A stretch of DNA of 64,000 bases from Straminergon stramineum (taxonomy: Eukaryota > Streptophyta > Bryopsida > Hypnales > Calliergonaceae): positions 22,556,547 through 22,620,546 of the forward strand of contig OY987263.1 in the NCBI GenBank assembly GCA_963920665.1, read 5' to 3'. Every line of letters starts with the position of its first letter. Positions within the stretch are counted from its first letter, which is position 1. This document shows positions 46,408 through 59,333 of this stretch, in pieces. The notes under the pieces were generated by a model that was not told the origin of the DNA, ran no database searches, and saw only the letters and a list, made by a program, of their open reading frames with translations. Made by a program: the position numbers and the translations under genes.

Positions 46408-49400
46408 TCATCTAATATGCGCAAGATCGACTTGCACGCCGCTTCCTGTTCGTCGTCCCCAGATTCCAGTGGTCGCGCGCGTCGCAACCTCATGCGCCAC
46501 GGCCGCGGCAGGCTGCAAGTAGCGCATCCGCGGCGAGGACGTGGGCAGCGCTCTCGTGATGGAATCCTCGCCACCCCAGTCAGCCGCAATGCGACCCGGC
46601 AGATTCTCGCCGTCCTCGCCGTCGTCGTCGTCGTCGTAATAATCGTCGTCCTCGTCGCTGAATTGCGCAGATTTCAAGTGCCATGACGCAAGATGCGCGA
46701 GCTTGCTGCCGTGGGTGAGCTTGATGTTGCTCTCCAGTACCACTGAGCCCCAGTCCTTCAGCCCCGGCCTGCTTTCTCTGGCGCGTTGTCGCGTGTAGAC
46801 GTTCCCAGTGGTTAACCCTCCGAAGTCAGCTATGGAGCGAAGCGTCGCCGTGCACAGAAGCAGCACGAGGAGCACGTCTTCTTCCGGGAGAGTCTCCATC
46901 ACGGAGACTTTGAAATTGAACAACGCGGTGGCGCGGCCTTGCGGACTCTGCGGGGAGTATCGAAGGAGTGTGACGAATCCGTCTTCCTCTTCGGGCGTCG
47001 CGTTTGGGACTGCGTATTGGAGTTTGCGTCCGTTCACCAGGCGCGCTAACCCGGTGCTCGTGTTGAGAGTAAATTCCAGGTGACGCTCCCAGTCATCGTC
47101 GCCCATCTGGCGTGAAATGATGAGCGTGTCGCCCGTGGACAACGCCCAACTGAGCTTGTACTCTTCGAGTTCATGCGCAAGGGGCGTTGCGCTTCCGACG
47201 ATCTTTTCAGGGGCGATGCCAACCCCGTGGGCGATGTAGTTCCACCCGCCTTCGTGCACGCTGATCACGCGCTCGTTCCAGTCGACGCCAACTGGTCGTT
47301 CGCCGCTCTTGATCCAGACGCCTTTGGCAGCGCGGATGCGGATCACGAAGCTCTCCTTCCCCGCGTGGTTGAGCACTGTGCGGGAAACCCAGCGGCCGCG
47401 TTGGGGCTGGTTGCGCCGCATGCGCACGATCGTGGAGGACAGCATTTGGCCCCTGTCGTCCGTCACTCTGTCGGGGACGGATTTCAGCAGATAGGAGCCT
47501 TGGACTGGCGGCGTCATGGAGACGCCCAGGCGGAGCTGCAGCAAGGGTTTCTGCTTGTGGAAGCGCTTCTTCTTGGTGGTTAAAACAGCCTCCTGAGATA
47601 GCATGGGAGTCTTCTGAAGCTCAAGCCATGTGATGCGTGTCCCGCTCAAACGCTTGGAGGTTCGGAAACAGCCGTCGACGTAGGCGCGAAGCTCCAGAAT
47701 CAGGCCCTTCGTCTTCGCCTCGCATTGCAGCACCCAGAGCTTCTGCCACTGGAAGTCGTTCGTGATGGGCGCGTCGAGCTTGAGAAGCTTGTACGCGTCC
47801 AGCGTCCTCAATCGCACGAAGAGTCCCGCCCGCTTCGAATCCTGCCCGATCATCGCACTGCCCTTGATCGTCACGCACACCTGCAGGCGTGATTTCCCAT
47901 AAACGTTTTGCTCGTCACACCTCAAAAAAACCTAAAAAGTGAACACGCCAAAAGACTGACAATTTGAAGATTTTTTCTCGGTTCTCTTCAGAAAATTTCA
48001 CCGACTGGATTTAGTTATTCTGGGTATAAAGCAAGTGACGCTATATAGTTAGGTAGTACACCAATTCGATCACTCTTTGTAGATTACATAACTTGTACTT
48101 CGAAACTCCAAACAACTCAAATTGGAGCCATAAAACGAAGATTCAGGGTTATGTTTTGTTCATTCTCCACTTGCTCGGTTGCAGCCTTTGCAGTAGCTTC
48201 GTCAATATAACCTACTAAATCAAAATCTTGCTCAGGAATACTATCTAGAAACCTTGGCAAATGCGCACCCCATCGCATGTAAATTATGGAGGGGCATGTT
48301 AAGAAACCAATAGCGGTGTGTGACCACACAGCAAGGGAGACATATTGATCCACAAACCAGACTCCATGATTTACAAAACCATGCTGCAAGGTCATAGTGC
48401 ATCTTCGTTGGAATGTAACAATTAATTGAAGATTCTGTGACCATAATTTAGCCGTTTGAGCATAAGAGTTCCAATCTAATATTTTCGTTTCATGAGACTG
48501 AGTGTTGTCTAAAATTGTAAAATTGCGAAAAAACACAACATCGCATCTGCAAGAGATGCCGTAGCGACAGGCGGTATACTTCTCGGCCTGGGCTGAATTT
48601 GGCCACTATTCGTAGATAAAATAACTTCGTGTACATCGGAATTCCAAACAGTTCGATTCGAGCCATTACGCGAAGATTTAGGTTCATGTCTTCTTAATTC
48701 CCCACTTGTAATGTTGCAATCCTTGCAGTAGCTTCATCAAGATTACCAACTAAATTAAGCGTGCTCAGGAAAGCTATCTAGAAATCTTGGCAAGTGCGCA
48801 TCTCATCAGATGTTTAAACCTTGGAAGGGCATATTAAGAAACCAGTTGCGGCGACTGTGAAAAACCACGACAGACAGCGCACCTGCGAGAGATGCCGTGG
48901 CGACAGGACGGTATACTTCCCGGCATTCGCATCCTTGTGTCGAAAATCCCAAGGCAGCAGTACCGGCACGCGCTCCAGCACATGCGTGCTCCCCGTGACT
49001 TCCGATGCGGGCGGCGCGGGGAGGTTCACGGGCTTGGAGGCGCTGTACAGCGTGCCGGCTTTTTCGTAAGGGTGACCGAACGTGCTCTCCCACAGCTGCG
49101 CCGTGTCTTCGAATCCATTTCCCAGCTTCGTCCCTGGGCCGCGCTCCAAGTTGTCGTGATGGTCCACCACGCAGCCGAGGATGGCTTCCGTGTCACGCGC
49201 GTACGCGACGGCGGCTTGCTGGTGCGCGTGCCACAGGAGGTCGATGTCGAACGTCGGAACGCACAGGATCTTGCCCTGCGACTTGCGGAGCAAGTGCAGG
49301 AAGCATTTGTATCGCTCCCTCGCGGCGCGGAGAAATGCGTCCTCCCACATGTAGCCATGGGAGACCTAAACCACACACAAACACAAAAATAGTTTCGCAA

Positions 49401-51343
49401 CGAATTAGTTGAAATCCGTCCCTTGTACACAAACTCCCAAATTTCACCTTACGACAATTTCCTTAAATTGGCGATATTCCAACACTTTGGCACGTTTCAG
49501 GACGCGCGATCTTGAACATAAATCTATGCCTGCCTTTGTTTGTGGCCTGAAACAAGACCTTTGAGAAGACATATGTCGTAATTTATAGCTCAAGAATCGG
49601 CAAACGAAATTGACTATATCTCCAAACCCAAGTTCTGTGGAAACAGTATTGTAACAAATATGAACAAACCCTATCCATTCTTAACAAGGATTTATGAGTC
49701 ACGCCTTCGTCCCCATCCCATCGCAAGCACCAAAACCTTACTCGGTCACATTGGTGTAAACGTGATTCTATAGGTAGGCATTTACACCTCCACACCACGA
49801 AAGCTTGTACACAACTGAAAGTCCATGTCTCGAAATAGGAGGCGTGCGACTACAAAATTGTTTTTCTCATCCTCAGTTGTGTTTTTTTAATTTATTTTAT
49901 TTGACACAAAAGAAGAAGAATTTCATTGCAAGGAAAGAATACAGTTAAACCCGAGACGACACACGGCCTGGAGATCAAGCAGACCAAAGCATCCTCATTT
50001 GTGATTTAAGGGTTCAGTTAGGGATTACATGAAACACTTTTTTGAAGCATATTAGTGTACCTGGTAATAGAAGCTGCTTTGCCGGTCCACAACAGGCACC
50101 AGCTCCCTGACGAGCTCGGAGCCATCGGCGTCTTTACTCGGGAAGGGTAGACTGGCCTTTCCGAAACCCCCGGGCAGCTTGCAAAGCGTGGGCAGAATGT
50201 CGAACGGCTCTTTCGGGTACAGAATGGTCCACAGTTTCTTACACCGCTCTTGCGCGGACGTCTCGCTGGCGACGTCGGTCAATACAGGGTAGTCCAGCAC
50301 TCTTTTATACTTCCGTGTACAATACTTCCGGTACTCGACCTATACATAGACAAAACATCGGTCACGACTGAAAAAGAAAATAACTTCCCTTTTCGTTATC
50401 GAACCCATCAATGCAGTCAAAGTCTCAGCTCTTAAGCTTACCGGGTTCAGACAGTGGCAGAGCCAGATCCACTGCACGTCAATGGGAGGCAAGAGGCTCT
50501 TCGATCCCTTGGAACTGGAGTTTAATAGCGCGTCGAATTTCAAAGCGTCGGCTACCAAGGGCAGCCAGTAACGCTCATACCTGCGGTACAGAAGATCTTC
50601 GTGTCAATACTGTAAGTCTCTCGTTGCAGATCCATGTACATTTAGGGTTGAGGATACTAAAACAGGTACTGACCCCTGTTCCGTTACCAAGAGCAGCTAC
50701 ACCAGAACAATTGGTTCGCCTTCAAGTTGGGTAAAAGCATGACTTGGCTAATAATGTGTATGGCCACTGATCTTTGAATGAACGTGAGTTTGTTCGCTGT
50801 CCTTTGAGGGTGGGTCACAAATTCCTACTTCGAGAACGCATTAGGAGCTCATTCCGTGTGATTACCATTTAATCTCAACAGTTTGGCGGTCATGCCCAGA
50901 GTGACATCCCGAAAATGCCAACAGTGATGCTTTCGCAAAGATGAACTAGGTTCGACCATGAATTTTGGCTTTCCAAAAAGCTTGACGACGTTCTAGATAA
51001 CCGAGCCTAGGTACAAAACCATCCAACAACAGTGATCCTTGCAACCTACGGCAGACGATTAAATCAAAAAACTAGAAATTCAATATTTTAACCGAGTGAT
51101 GCGGGTCCCTCATTGCTTGCACCTTTGAATGGCGCGAGCGACCGCCGGGCCTCGGTGAAGACACGGCAGCGAGTCAATAGTGCGCAGCAGCCCGAGATGC
51201 CGCTTGGCGGCCAAAACGAGGTCCACGCTCAACGCAATCCGCTGCGCCGCTCGCAACTCCTCCACGCACTGCTTCTCCCGCACTTGCTCCTCGTGCAACA
51301 GCCCCGGCGACGGATGGGTCAGCCCCCGTCTCACGAGATCCAT
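46408..51343 (-). CDS. GRDP: GRDP/DUF1399-type protein (glycine-rich domain protein family)
   Basis: Exons (minus, 5' to 3'): 51343-51123, 50580-50442, 50339-50061, 49365-48883, 47931-46408; all GT-AG with agreeing phases, 881 codons plus stop. The start is the ATG of MDLVRRGLTHP. The DUF1399-type N-terminal half has the repeated signature PPIDVQWIWLCHCLNP (105-120) and VPTFDIDLLWHAHQ (249-262), with YERYWLPLVA and WEDAFLRAARERYKCFL between and around them. Exon 5 encodes a C2-like/beta-rich middle and ends in an Asp/Glu tract (SDEDDDYYDDDDDGEDGE). Arabidopsis GRDP1/2 act in stress and hormone responses and carry a C-terminal Gly-rich tail, which is missing here. Last-exon sequence is much richer in G+C than the introns. 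The final ~40 residues are uncertain, because a second minus frame stays open to 46332. Molecular function of the family is poorly defined. Confidence 0.87.
48055..48590 (-). repeat. Partial tandem duplication of exon 4 end plus intron start in the GRDP gene
   Basis: 48538-48585 is a diverged copy of the end of exon 4 (48883-48925), and 48062-48329 is a copy of the following intron sequence at 48600-48862. In the duplicate the splice donor GT has become AT, one base is missing (CCGCCTG versus CCGTCCTG) and about 210 bp are inserted, so it cannot serve as an alternative exon end in frame. Confidence 0.7.
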
Positions 51344-52110
51344 CGCTCTAGCTACTACCCCTGCTCGGCCAAAATCCAAGCACGACTAAAGCCTAGCTAA
51401 TATGTCACAAACAGATGCAGAGCATCGCAACCCTTCAAGCCTCGTCGTCAATTATTCCTCTCTCTCCCTGGTACGCTGCAACCCTGTTAAGCCCTTCCAC
51501 AGAAAATCCCCGGTCCATGAGTTTGAATCCGCGGCACCATCACTCTCCTTCTCCGACGCATCACACACTGCTCCAGGCTTCGCGACTCGAAAGTCACAAT
51601 GCATAGTATGCGAAACTTTGGGACCGAAATTGTAACACTAAATTGGGTCCCTCTAAACCTCTGACTTCCCAGCGCTCCAGTGCGACCTCAAGTGCCGTTT
51701 GTACGTTGAGTTCGAGATTTGCGCACTGGTCGGCACTCGACCCCCCCTGGAGCAAGTAAGCAAGCAAGCAGTCAACGGACGTGGCCCCCGGGTGGTTGCG
51801 CGCATCCGTGCGTGGAAACTAGCTCTTGGCAATTGCGAAAAGAGATCCGACTATCGATGACTTAAGCTCATGATGGGCGCCCGTCCGGGCTGCCCTGTCT
51901 TGCACGCCTGATCGACCTGATGGAGCGCGACAGACATGATCGTCAAACAAAGTTAATGATGCTTGCCGCGAGAGAGCCAGTGCGTGCGACTGGGGCGGAC
52001 CTGGGATTCGAGGAAGCCAGAGCAATGATCTTCTGGTTGGACACGCGCGAGTGGGATCAGGCGACGGAAGCGGAAGTGTGGGACTGGGGAAAAGAGATCT
52101 AATGGTGGAT
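51344..52110 (-). promoter_or_regulatory. Upstream region of the GRDP gene
   Basis: Moderately G+C-rich sequence presumed to hold the promoter and leader. No distinct TATA box or other element could be assigned. ORFs on either strand here are short and unlike any family I know. Confidence 0.3.
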
Positions 52111-52170
52111 CCGGACGGACGGAGGGACGGAAGGACTGGACTGGACTGGACTGGACTGGACGGACGGAAG
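52111..52170. repeat. GGACG / GGACT short tandem repeat
   Basis: Short array of GGAC-based units, including five consecutive ACTGG units, flanked by GGACGGACGGAGGGACGGAA and GGACGGACGGAAGG. Confidence 0.8.
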
Positions 52171-54242
52171 GAGCACGTGGGCCGACGTTCATGAGGAACT
52201 AGAAAGGCTCCGGGGTTTGGGAAGGAGTGGAGGACAGATCAGAGGGGACGGGTACTCATGCAATTAATATGCGGGGGTATGGGTAAAAAATAAAGAAAAA
52301 AAAAAAAACAGGGAAATGAAAAGGGGGCTTGACTGGAGTACGGGACAGTTGCACTTGAACTGACAGGGGGCCAGGGAGAATTGACCCCCCTCATTGACCC
52401 CACAGAAGGGTAATTGTAAAAAAAATTGCCCCCTGTTTTGTGCCGCATCTTATGGTAACTTAGTTCTTCACCTATCCTATGTATACTGAATACGAGTATT
52501 CAGGGGACCAAAAAACGAAAGGGTTTGATTGTGGGAAACTGTAGATGTTTGAAACATGATGTACATCCCATGGACACTTCAATAATTACTGATGTACAAT
52601 GAAGTTAGATATTTATATAGTGTGAAGGGTCGATTAATTAGTTGATTAATTAGTATGGGTTCCCTGAATACCGAAATTTTTTGTAATTTGGAGACTCTTA
52701 TTTCAAATATGAATTCAAAATTTGAAAATTTTATCATGTGTTGCAAATTTAAAAAATTCAGTGTTTTTTCTTGTAATAAACTCAGGGGCAATGAGTGGGG
52801 CAATTTTCCCTGGCCCTCACTAGGTGTAGTGTGCATAGGGCCTCCAAGTGGGGTGATGTCAATGTGCTAAAAGATACACCGGTGAGTCTACTGTTAGCAG
52901 GTGGAGAAACAGATTGCGATGTGAGAACATAAAACAAAACAAAAAATTGAAAAATCTGTAAAAATTTTATTGAGTGAAAAAAATTGGGAAAAAAAAATTG
53001 GTATTGAGAAACCTAGTTCAATTTGGGAATTAACTCCTAAATTCCCATTCTCTCCTTGAGGGACAAAATGGATTTGGGGTAGGCTTCCATGGTCTTAATT
53101 TTTGTCATAATTTTTTGAAATTTTTTTTTTTGAGGATAGGAAAATACATTAGCTTTGGGGGAATATAACTTATATTTTAATTAGAACTTGAGCGCAAAAG
53201 TTATACCACCCTACTAAGACCAAGATGGGGTTGGCTAGGATATACCAAAAAAATCACAAAAGGTCAAAAGAAATTTTCAAAATTTTATTCTCATAGAAAG
53301 TGTTCTTGTCTACATAGAAAGATTTGATTCCTACAATTAGGCCTAGTGATGAGAAAGTCATTGTCAATCTTCTTTCTTAGGCAATCTCAACATCTATTCG
53401 AAAAAATAACTTATAGGATTCATTTTTTAAGCAATTTAGCAATTTTGAAAACAGAGGGTTTGACCAAATTTACTTCACTTGCTAGAACAACCTTATCATT
53501 GGGATTATTATGTTTCAATTCTATCTTAGACCTAGTAAGAATTTAGTTTGTCCTTCTATCTCATACTATTTCTATTTAACAAATTTTTAAGTTAGTAAAA
53601 ATCCAGTTTAAAAAAAAAATTGTTTCTTAGACTTTCAATTCAATTCTTCAACATACAAAAAATCCTAGATTCAATAATGGTGGTGAAAAAATTTTAATGT
53701 AAGAAGATTCAATGCCTTCTAATATAGTCTTGCGAGGTGCGAAAAAAATGAATTTCTTCATTTCAAATGTAAATATATTGCAATCCACGTGGTTGAAGTT
53801 TCTAAAATTTCTTCCAAACATTATTATACTATTCTAGTGCAAGATCCTATAATTAAATGTGCATAAAAATCAAATTTCTAAAGTTTTTTGCACTTTGCAA
53901 TAGAAATGGCAGTTTTGAGTGGAATTGAATGAAAAAAAGCCTTGAATCTTTAGGATTTAAAGAAAATAGCTAGGAAAACTCAAAAAATGTTCCCAATTTT
54001 GGATGGGGTTGTATCATTTGTTGATGTTGAAGAAAATTTCAATGAGTGCCAAAAAAATAAAAATAAAAAATGCCGACATGGTTGTTTAACTACAAAAGGA
54101 CAAGACCTTTGATCATGAAATTTGTCTCAAATTTCTTTGTTTCGTTTCTTCTTTATTGCAACTAATTTTGAATGAAAATTATTCCTGATTTTCTTTGTTT
54201 TATTTTTTAGATATGAAATCACTTCATTTATTCTATAAGTCA
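52171..54242. other. AT-rich spacer, no gene
   Basis: Apart from an A-run near 52295, nothing with coding character was seen. Confidence 0.4.
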
Positions 54243-54335
54243 GACTGAAGTGGTCCAAGTTTTTTTGGGGGTAGATGTTCTAAAATCGTTTCTTCAAAAT
54301 ACATACATTTTGAGTTTGGAGATGCACACAAAGTG
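54243..54335. repeat. Dispersed repeat, copy 3 of 3
   Basis: Shares GTAGATGTTCTAAAATCGTT, TCTTCAAAATACATACAT and TTTGAGTTTGGAGAT with the copies at 15.9 and 32.4 kb. Confidence 0.45.
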
Positions 54336-54531
54336 ATGACAGTGGTTTTACTTATGCAGGCTGTGATTTTGGCGGTGTAATTTACCCACCTTATAATTCC
54401 ATGAAAATGCCAAATCATGAAACTTCGAGAACCGTGAGAGGGTAATAATTATCCGACAATTCCAATAATAAATGCATAAAATAGTAATTGACATTTTAAG
54501 AAAATAAATAGGACCTGCAATCATATTAGTT

Positions 54532-54552
54532 ACAGACAGACAGACAGACAGA
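54532..54552. repeat. (CAGA)n microsatellite
   Basis: Five consecutive CAGA units. Confidence 0.85.
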
Positions 54553-54861
54553 AGTGTCTCATTTTGTAAATTAAGCTTAACTTATCATCCCCAAAAGGAA
54601 AAGAAAATAAGGAAAACATACATACACGGCAATAGTGCTGCACACCTGGCGCTTCCCCATTTGGGATGATCCAAAGCAGGTGGGTCCTAGGAATCTAGGA
54701 ATCTAGGATGTTCCTTTTTCTGGTTTGAAATCTTCATTTCAGTATTAGATTTGGATCAGATTGTCAACGCCGTCGTGCAGGCTCCCTGAACTGCACCGGC
54801 ATGCGCGGTCTCGTGGACCCAGCCAGCTCGGAAATTTTCCCTCGAGGGAAACGCAGGAACT

Positions 54862-54925
54862 TATAATAATAATAATAATTATTATTATTATAATTATTAT
54901 TATAATTATTATTATTATTATTAAT
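54862..54925. repeat. (AAT/ATT)n palindromic microsatellite
   Basis: About 64 bp of ATA/AAT triplets that switch to ATT/TTA triplets, so the tract can fold on itself. It produces artificial Ile-rich ORFs on both strands. Confidence 0.9.
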
Positions 54926-56082
54926 TTATTTGAAACAAGCGTTTTTAGGAAACACATGCAAGGGTTTTCCGTGACGAAAGAGGTGGGGCTGATTTCACAC
55001 AAGGTAAGCTTAAAGAGTTTGTCGTTGCCAGGTCTTGAACTTGCTACCATGTCATTCAGTTTGGGTACCTTACCATCGTCACCGAGTAGTTTGGGGTCAT
55101 TTTTGACAAGCATGAACTTGTTAGAGTTCGTTGTCAAGATCATCCTCAATTGTAACAATGGTGTAGTTTCATCTTCTGTTTTTCTGAAATACTTGTTCTA
55201 GGTCCAGCATTGCACACACTTTACGATTAACTCCATTGTGAATGACTCATGGATGATGATCAAATTTGGCAGAAATAAACATAGGGTTGGAACACTAGGA
55301 ATATTATTTGGGAATAACCTCCAAATTTGTTGCTAAGCAACTTTATGATCTACAATGGAAATTATGACCCGAGTAGCACAAGGATATCACATCAACATTG
55401 CCTCAATATCACCTTGATATTATCTGGACATCACTAGTCCTGATAGCAAAAGCATTAATAAAATTTGTAACAACATAGTCAAATTAATATTTATGAATTT
55501 GACTAGTTCATCTAATTAGCTGATTTGGCTAGTTAAACTACCTCCAACAAACTCTTCATTCACAATGGTCTTTGGACCAAAGTTCTTATTACAGAGTACT
55601 ATTTAGCATTTTAGCCTACCTTTTTTTTCCACCTTTTTGCTACCCTAGGATAATTACCTACACTTACCTTTTTGGGATACTTACCTTTTGGGATACTTTC
55701 CCCAAAGTATAATACCATCATGGATCCCACCCCAGGCCACTCATTCCAACTGATTTCAATCGTACCCTCTTGGAATTAATTTTTAAATTTTTAAATTTTA
55801 ATTACATTTTTGGAAAAAAAGAATGTTTGCTACTACTCATGTTTCATCATCACCTTCCCAAAGTTGAAGGAGAATTTTGGGCGCCTGCTGCTGCTGCCAA
55901 TTCCGTTGCCATGAATGCCACCGGAAAGGGGACCCCACTGATTCACTGAATGAGTGGGTCATTGATTCGGAGGAATATTCTATTTCCTTGGGAATCAACC
56001 GTCCATCAGCGTCCCCAGTCGTTCCTTTTAAGGCAAATTTTTTTGAAAAGAGCATGAACCCGTTTTTAAACTTTTTATTTCT
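54926..56082. other. Spacer, no gene confirmed
   Basis: About 55840-56090 is richer in G+C and open on both strands (plus frame GACCCCQFRCHECHRKGD; minus frame with a Gln run). Neither product is recognisable and no splice context was found. Confidence 0.35.
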
Positions 56083-56752
56083 TAAAAAGTAATTGGGGGC
56101 TGCGGTTGGCTGACATGTGTTCACACTAGGACTATTGTTTGTAGAAAAGGCTTGGAGGGGAGGAAAAAGGCGGTAGGGACACTTTACTACTCTTGGGATC
56201 AAAACTAAGAATTTTTATTGGACAAAGACTATGCATCGATTCGGCATCGACTTTAGTTTATGAATAGAGAATTCAAATTTTATCTAGAACCGCATTTATT
56301 AATTTTTTTAAAAGCAATTGGGGGCTATGGTTTACTGACACTTGTTCACACTAGGATTTGTTGGTAGAAAAGGCTTGGAGGGGAGGAAAAAGGGACGCTT
56401 TACTACTCTTGGGGCCAAGCTAAGAATTTTTATTGGCTTTGTCCTTGGACAAACTATGGCATCGACTATGCATTGACTTTGGTTTGTGAACGGAGAGTCC
56501 AAATTCTATCTAGCACTACATTCATTATTTCTTGAAAAACAATTGGAGGCAGTGGGTTGCTAACACTTGTTCACAATAGGATTTGCAAAAAGGCTTGGAG
56601 GTGAGGAAAAAGAGCAAGGACGCTTTGCTACTCTTGGGACCTAAGCTAAGAATTTTGATTGGCTTTGTGCTTGGACAAAAACTATGGCACCGACTCTGCA
56701 TCAACTTTGGTTTGTGAATGGAGAGTCCAAATCCTATCTAGAACTACATTCA
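56083..56752. repeat. Three tandem copies of a ~225-bp unit
   Basis: Units start at about 56083, 56310 and 56534. Each has, in order, AATTGGGGGC (or AATTGGAGGC), ACTTGTTCACACTAGGA-type, AAAAGGCTTGGAGG.GAGGAA, TACTACTCTTGGG, CTAAGAATTTT.ATTGG and TATCTAGAACTACATTCA-type words. Units 2 and 3 are more alike than unit 1. No ORF spans them. Confidence 0.8.
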
Positions 56753-59333
56753 CACTACACAATACTTTCATTCACACTACACTACACGTTTGAGATGTGG
56801 GGTCCTATTAGTGTGCACTTAATGCAAAAGTTTATAGTAGATGATTAGGTTTTGCATTTGCTCTTCAAATCTACTTCCTTTCTAGTGGTGACAGTGTGGT
56901 AGTTAGCACAATTGAGTTGTTGTTTGTGAGCTCATGGGTGTGCCTTTTGCAATGGCTATGGTGGGAGTTGAAGCATTGTAAACGACTGTAGGTGATAGTG
57001 ATGATGGTGTGGGATGAGACTAGGATCATTTTAGGCATTTTTTAGAGGAATTTAGGATGGCATTGCAAATTGAGTGTCTTTTGAGGGTGGTGGCTAGTCA
57101 TTGCACGTACACAAGTCTTATTGCAAAATTTGATTTTTTGGAGGTGGAGATTTTTGATGGGAGGGTGATGTAGAGTAAACTTGCCATTTACAACACACAT
57201 CTAAAAACCAAACTACAACTTTTGCCATTTATCAAATAATAACCATACAATTCAACTACCAATTCAATTACAATGGGATCAAAATTTTGTATCACTGCCC
57301 AATGATTGCAAACAATGTGGTGAAGGGATGCAAGGAATTTTAACTAGATTTTAGCTTTATTGCCTTTTAATTGCAATAAAATTTGTAGGAAGAAATATTT
57401 TTGCAATTGTTTTTTGAAGGTGAATCTTAACATGATATTTAATGATTACATTGAATTTCAAAATATGCAAGTCTCTATGTTCACATGGAAAAGGATTTGA
57501 ATTTTGTCTATGTGGTGATTGGTAAGTTTACTCTAAGTGTTGTGCATTGTCACTAGGAGGTCATTTTTTTTTATCATGATCTTGTTGTTTCTAGAGTTGA
57601 AGGCTAAGTAGGAGTATTAATGTAAGTTTTTAGAAGTTGTGGGATTTAGCTTTGGGAAGCTTTTGAGGTGAAACTATGATCTAGCCTTTGGTAGACTTGC
57701 TATTGATCTCTATGTAGTCTTTTGTAGGGCATTGTGTGATCAAACCCTAAATAAGATCAAGTTTGACATAATGAATAGAGTTCCAAATTTATTATTAAAA
57801 TTTCTAGTCATTGACAGTGTGGGGCATAGGTTAATGCAGAATTTGGTGGAGTAATAATTTTTGTGTGTAGGTTTGTAGGTGCACGTCCAATTTAATAGAG
57901 GGGGCTTGTGTGAAAGTCGAAGATGATGGTGGGGATCATGAATTGAATAATTTCTTAATTAATCTAGGATTTAGTGAACATTTAGGGAGGGGGAGTTGAA
58001 TGCCTTCAAATTGCGTTGAGGTGTCAATTAAAGGTAGTAGAATCATGTTTTTTGATAAATAGAGAGGTTCAAGAGTTAAATAGTCATATTTTGAATTGTG
58101 CAAGGGCTTTGTACTAGAGTTATTGTTTTCGTTTCAAACAAGGGTCAAATCTCGCATATTTTGAAATTTAACGAGGAGCTTTTCTTCATACACATTCCCC
58201 ACCTATAATGATGATTTTGATCCATTTTAAAATCAGAAGTCTACATTTGGATTTTCTCTCTATATATTATTTCATCATTCACCTGCAGATGCAATATTAA
58301 TCTCTAGACAATCAATATTTCTGTAATTAGTTAAATAAGGGGGGTGATTTTTTATTGCTTCATTAATGAAAAATTAGGGCTTGATAGCTTATCCATACGA
58401 ACATCCTTGAATTCAACATCTCACTAAAACCATTTTCATATAACAATTTTTTCCTATATTAAATTGAGTCTATGACATGTATATCCTGTCCATTACTATT
58501 TTTTGACTTTGTCATATTTTTTTTCTATAATTTTGTAATGTCACCAAATTGTAGACTAATTTTCTATTTCATTTGGCTATTCTTTAAGAATTTAGATAAA
58601 AATTTGTCTCTACACTCTATTTTTAAAAGTCCATCTACATCACACTCCTATCAAAGTGTAAAGTAAAAGTTGAATGAAATAGTTAATAAAAAAAAAGTGA
58701 TTGTATTTGGCTTATATTTGAATTTCAATTCAACAAATTTTTTTTTATCAAAACTAACATTTTTGTATTGTTGTACAAATATATTTATATATTATTTTGT
58801 ATATTTCCACTTTAGCAATTTTATATAGATTTGTACAATTTATGGAAAAATTTGCATTTGATGTGTCAAAATAATTTATTTTAAAATCATATATATTCAT
58901 ATATGATTTCAAAATTAGATGAGGAATTGAATGTTATAATCTCTGACACAATACATATTACAATATAATATAGAGGATTGTTTATTTGATTTTGTTGCAT
59001 ACTTACCACAATATCCAATCATCAACAAATTTATGAATAAATGTAATGCATCATTTAAAACAATATTTAGTAAGGAACACTCCAAAAGTTTGTAAAATCA
59101 AATAAATCAAATTAAAGGAATATTTTTTGCATGATTTACATGATGAAGTAGTTTGAAATGAAGATCAAGACATAGTGAAAATGTCAATAAACACAATTAT
59201 TGGTGGATTGTGGGGTGATTTTTCAACAATTAAATGGATATATAATTACTTAGTAAATAAACAAACATTTTAAATGGATATACATTTGAATTAAAGAAAA
59301 TAGAACAACGTTTAGTACTTTTGTAGGGAATTC
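56753..59333. other. AT-rich spacer becoming extremely AT-rich after 58.2 kb
   Basis: No gene recognised. From about 58.2 kb the base composition falls well below that of the surrounding spacers and grades into the Helitron-like relic. Confidence 0.4.

Noticed and set aside
47173..47583. 136-codon plus-strand ORF
   Set aside because: Antisense shadow of the large GRDP exon 5, which has clear family motifs on the minus strand.
48117..48536. 139-codon minus-strand ORF in the GRDP intron
   Set aside because: It lies within the duplicated intron sequence plus its insertion; the other copy of the duplication is not open in the same frame.
54745..55201. Ile-run ORFs on both strands
   Set aside because: They pass through the (AAT/ATT)n microsatellite, which has no stops in these frames; flanking sequence shows no family.
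55837..56202. 121-codon minus-strand ORF
   Set aside because: It runs into the first unit of the tandem repeat, has no recognisable motif and no splice context.
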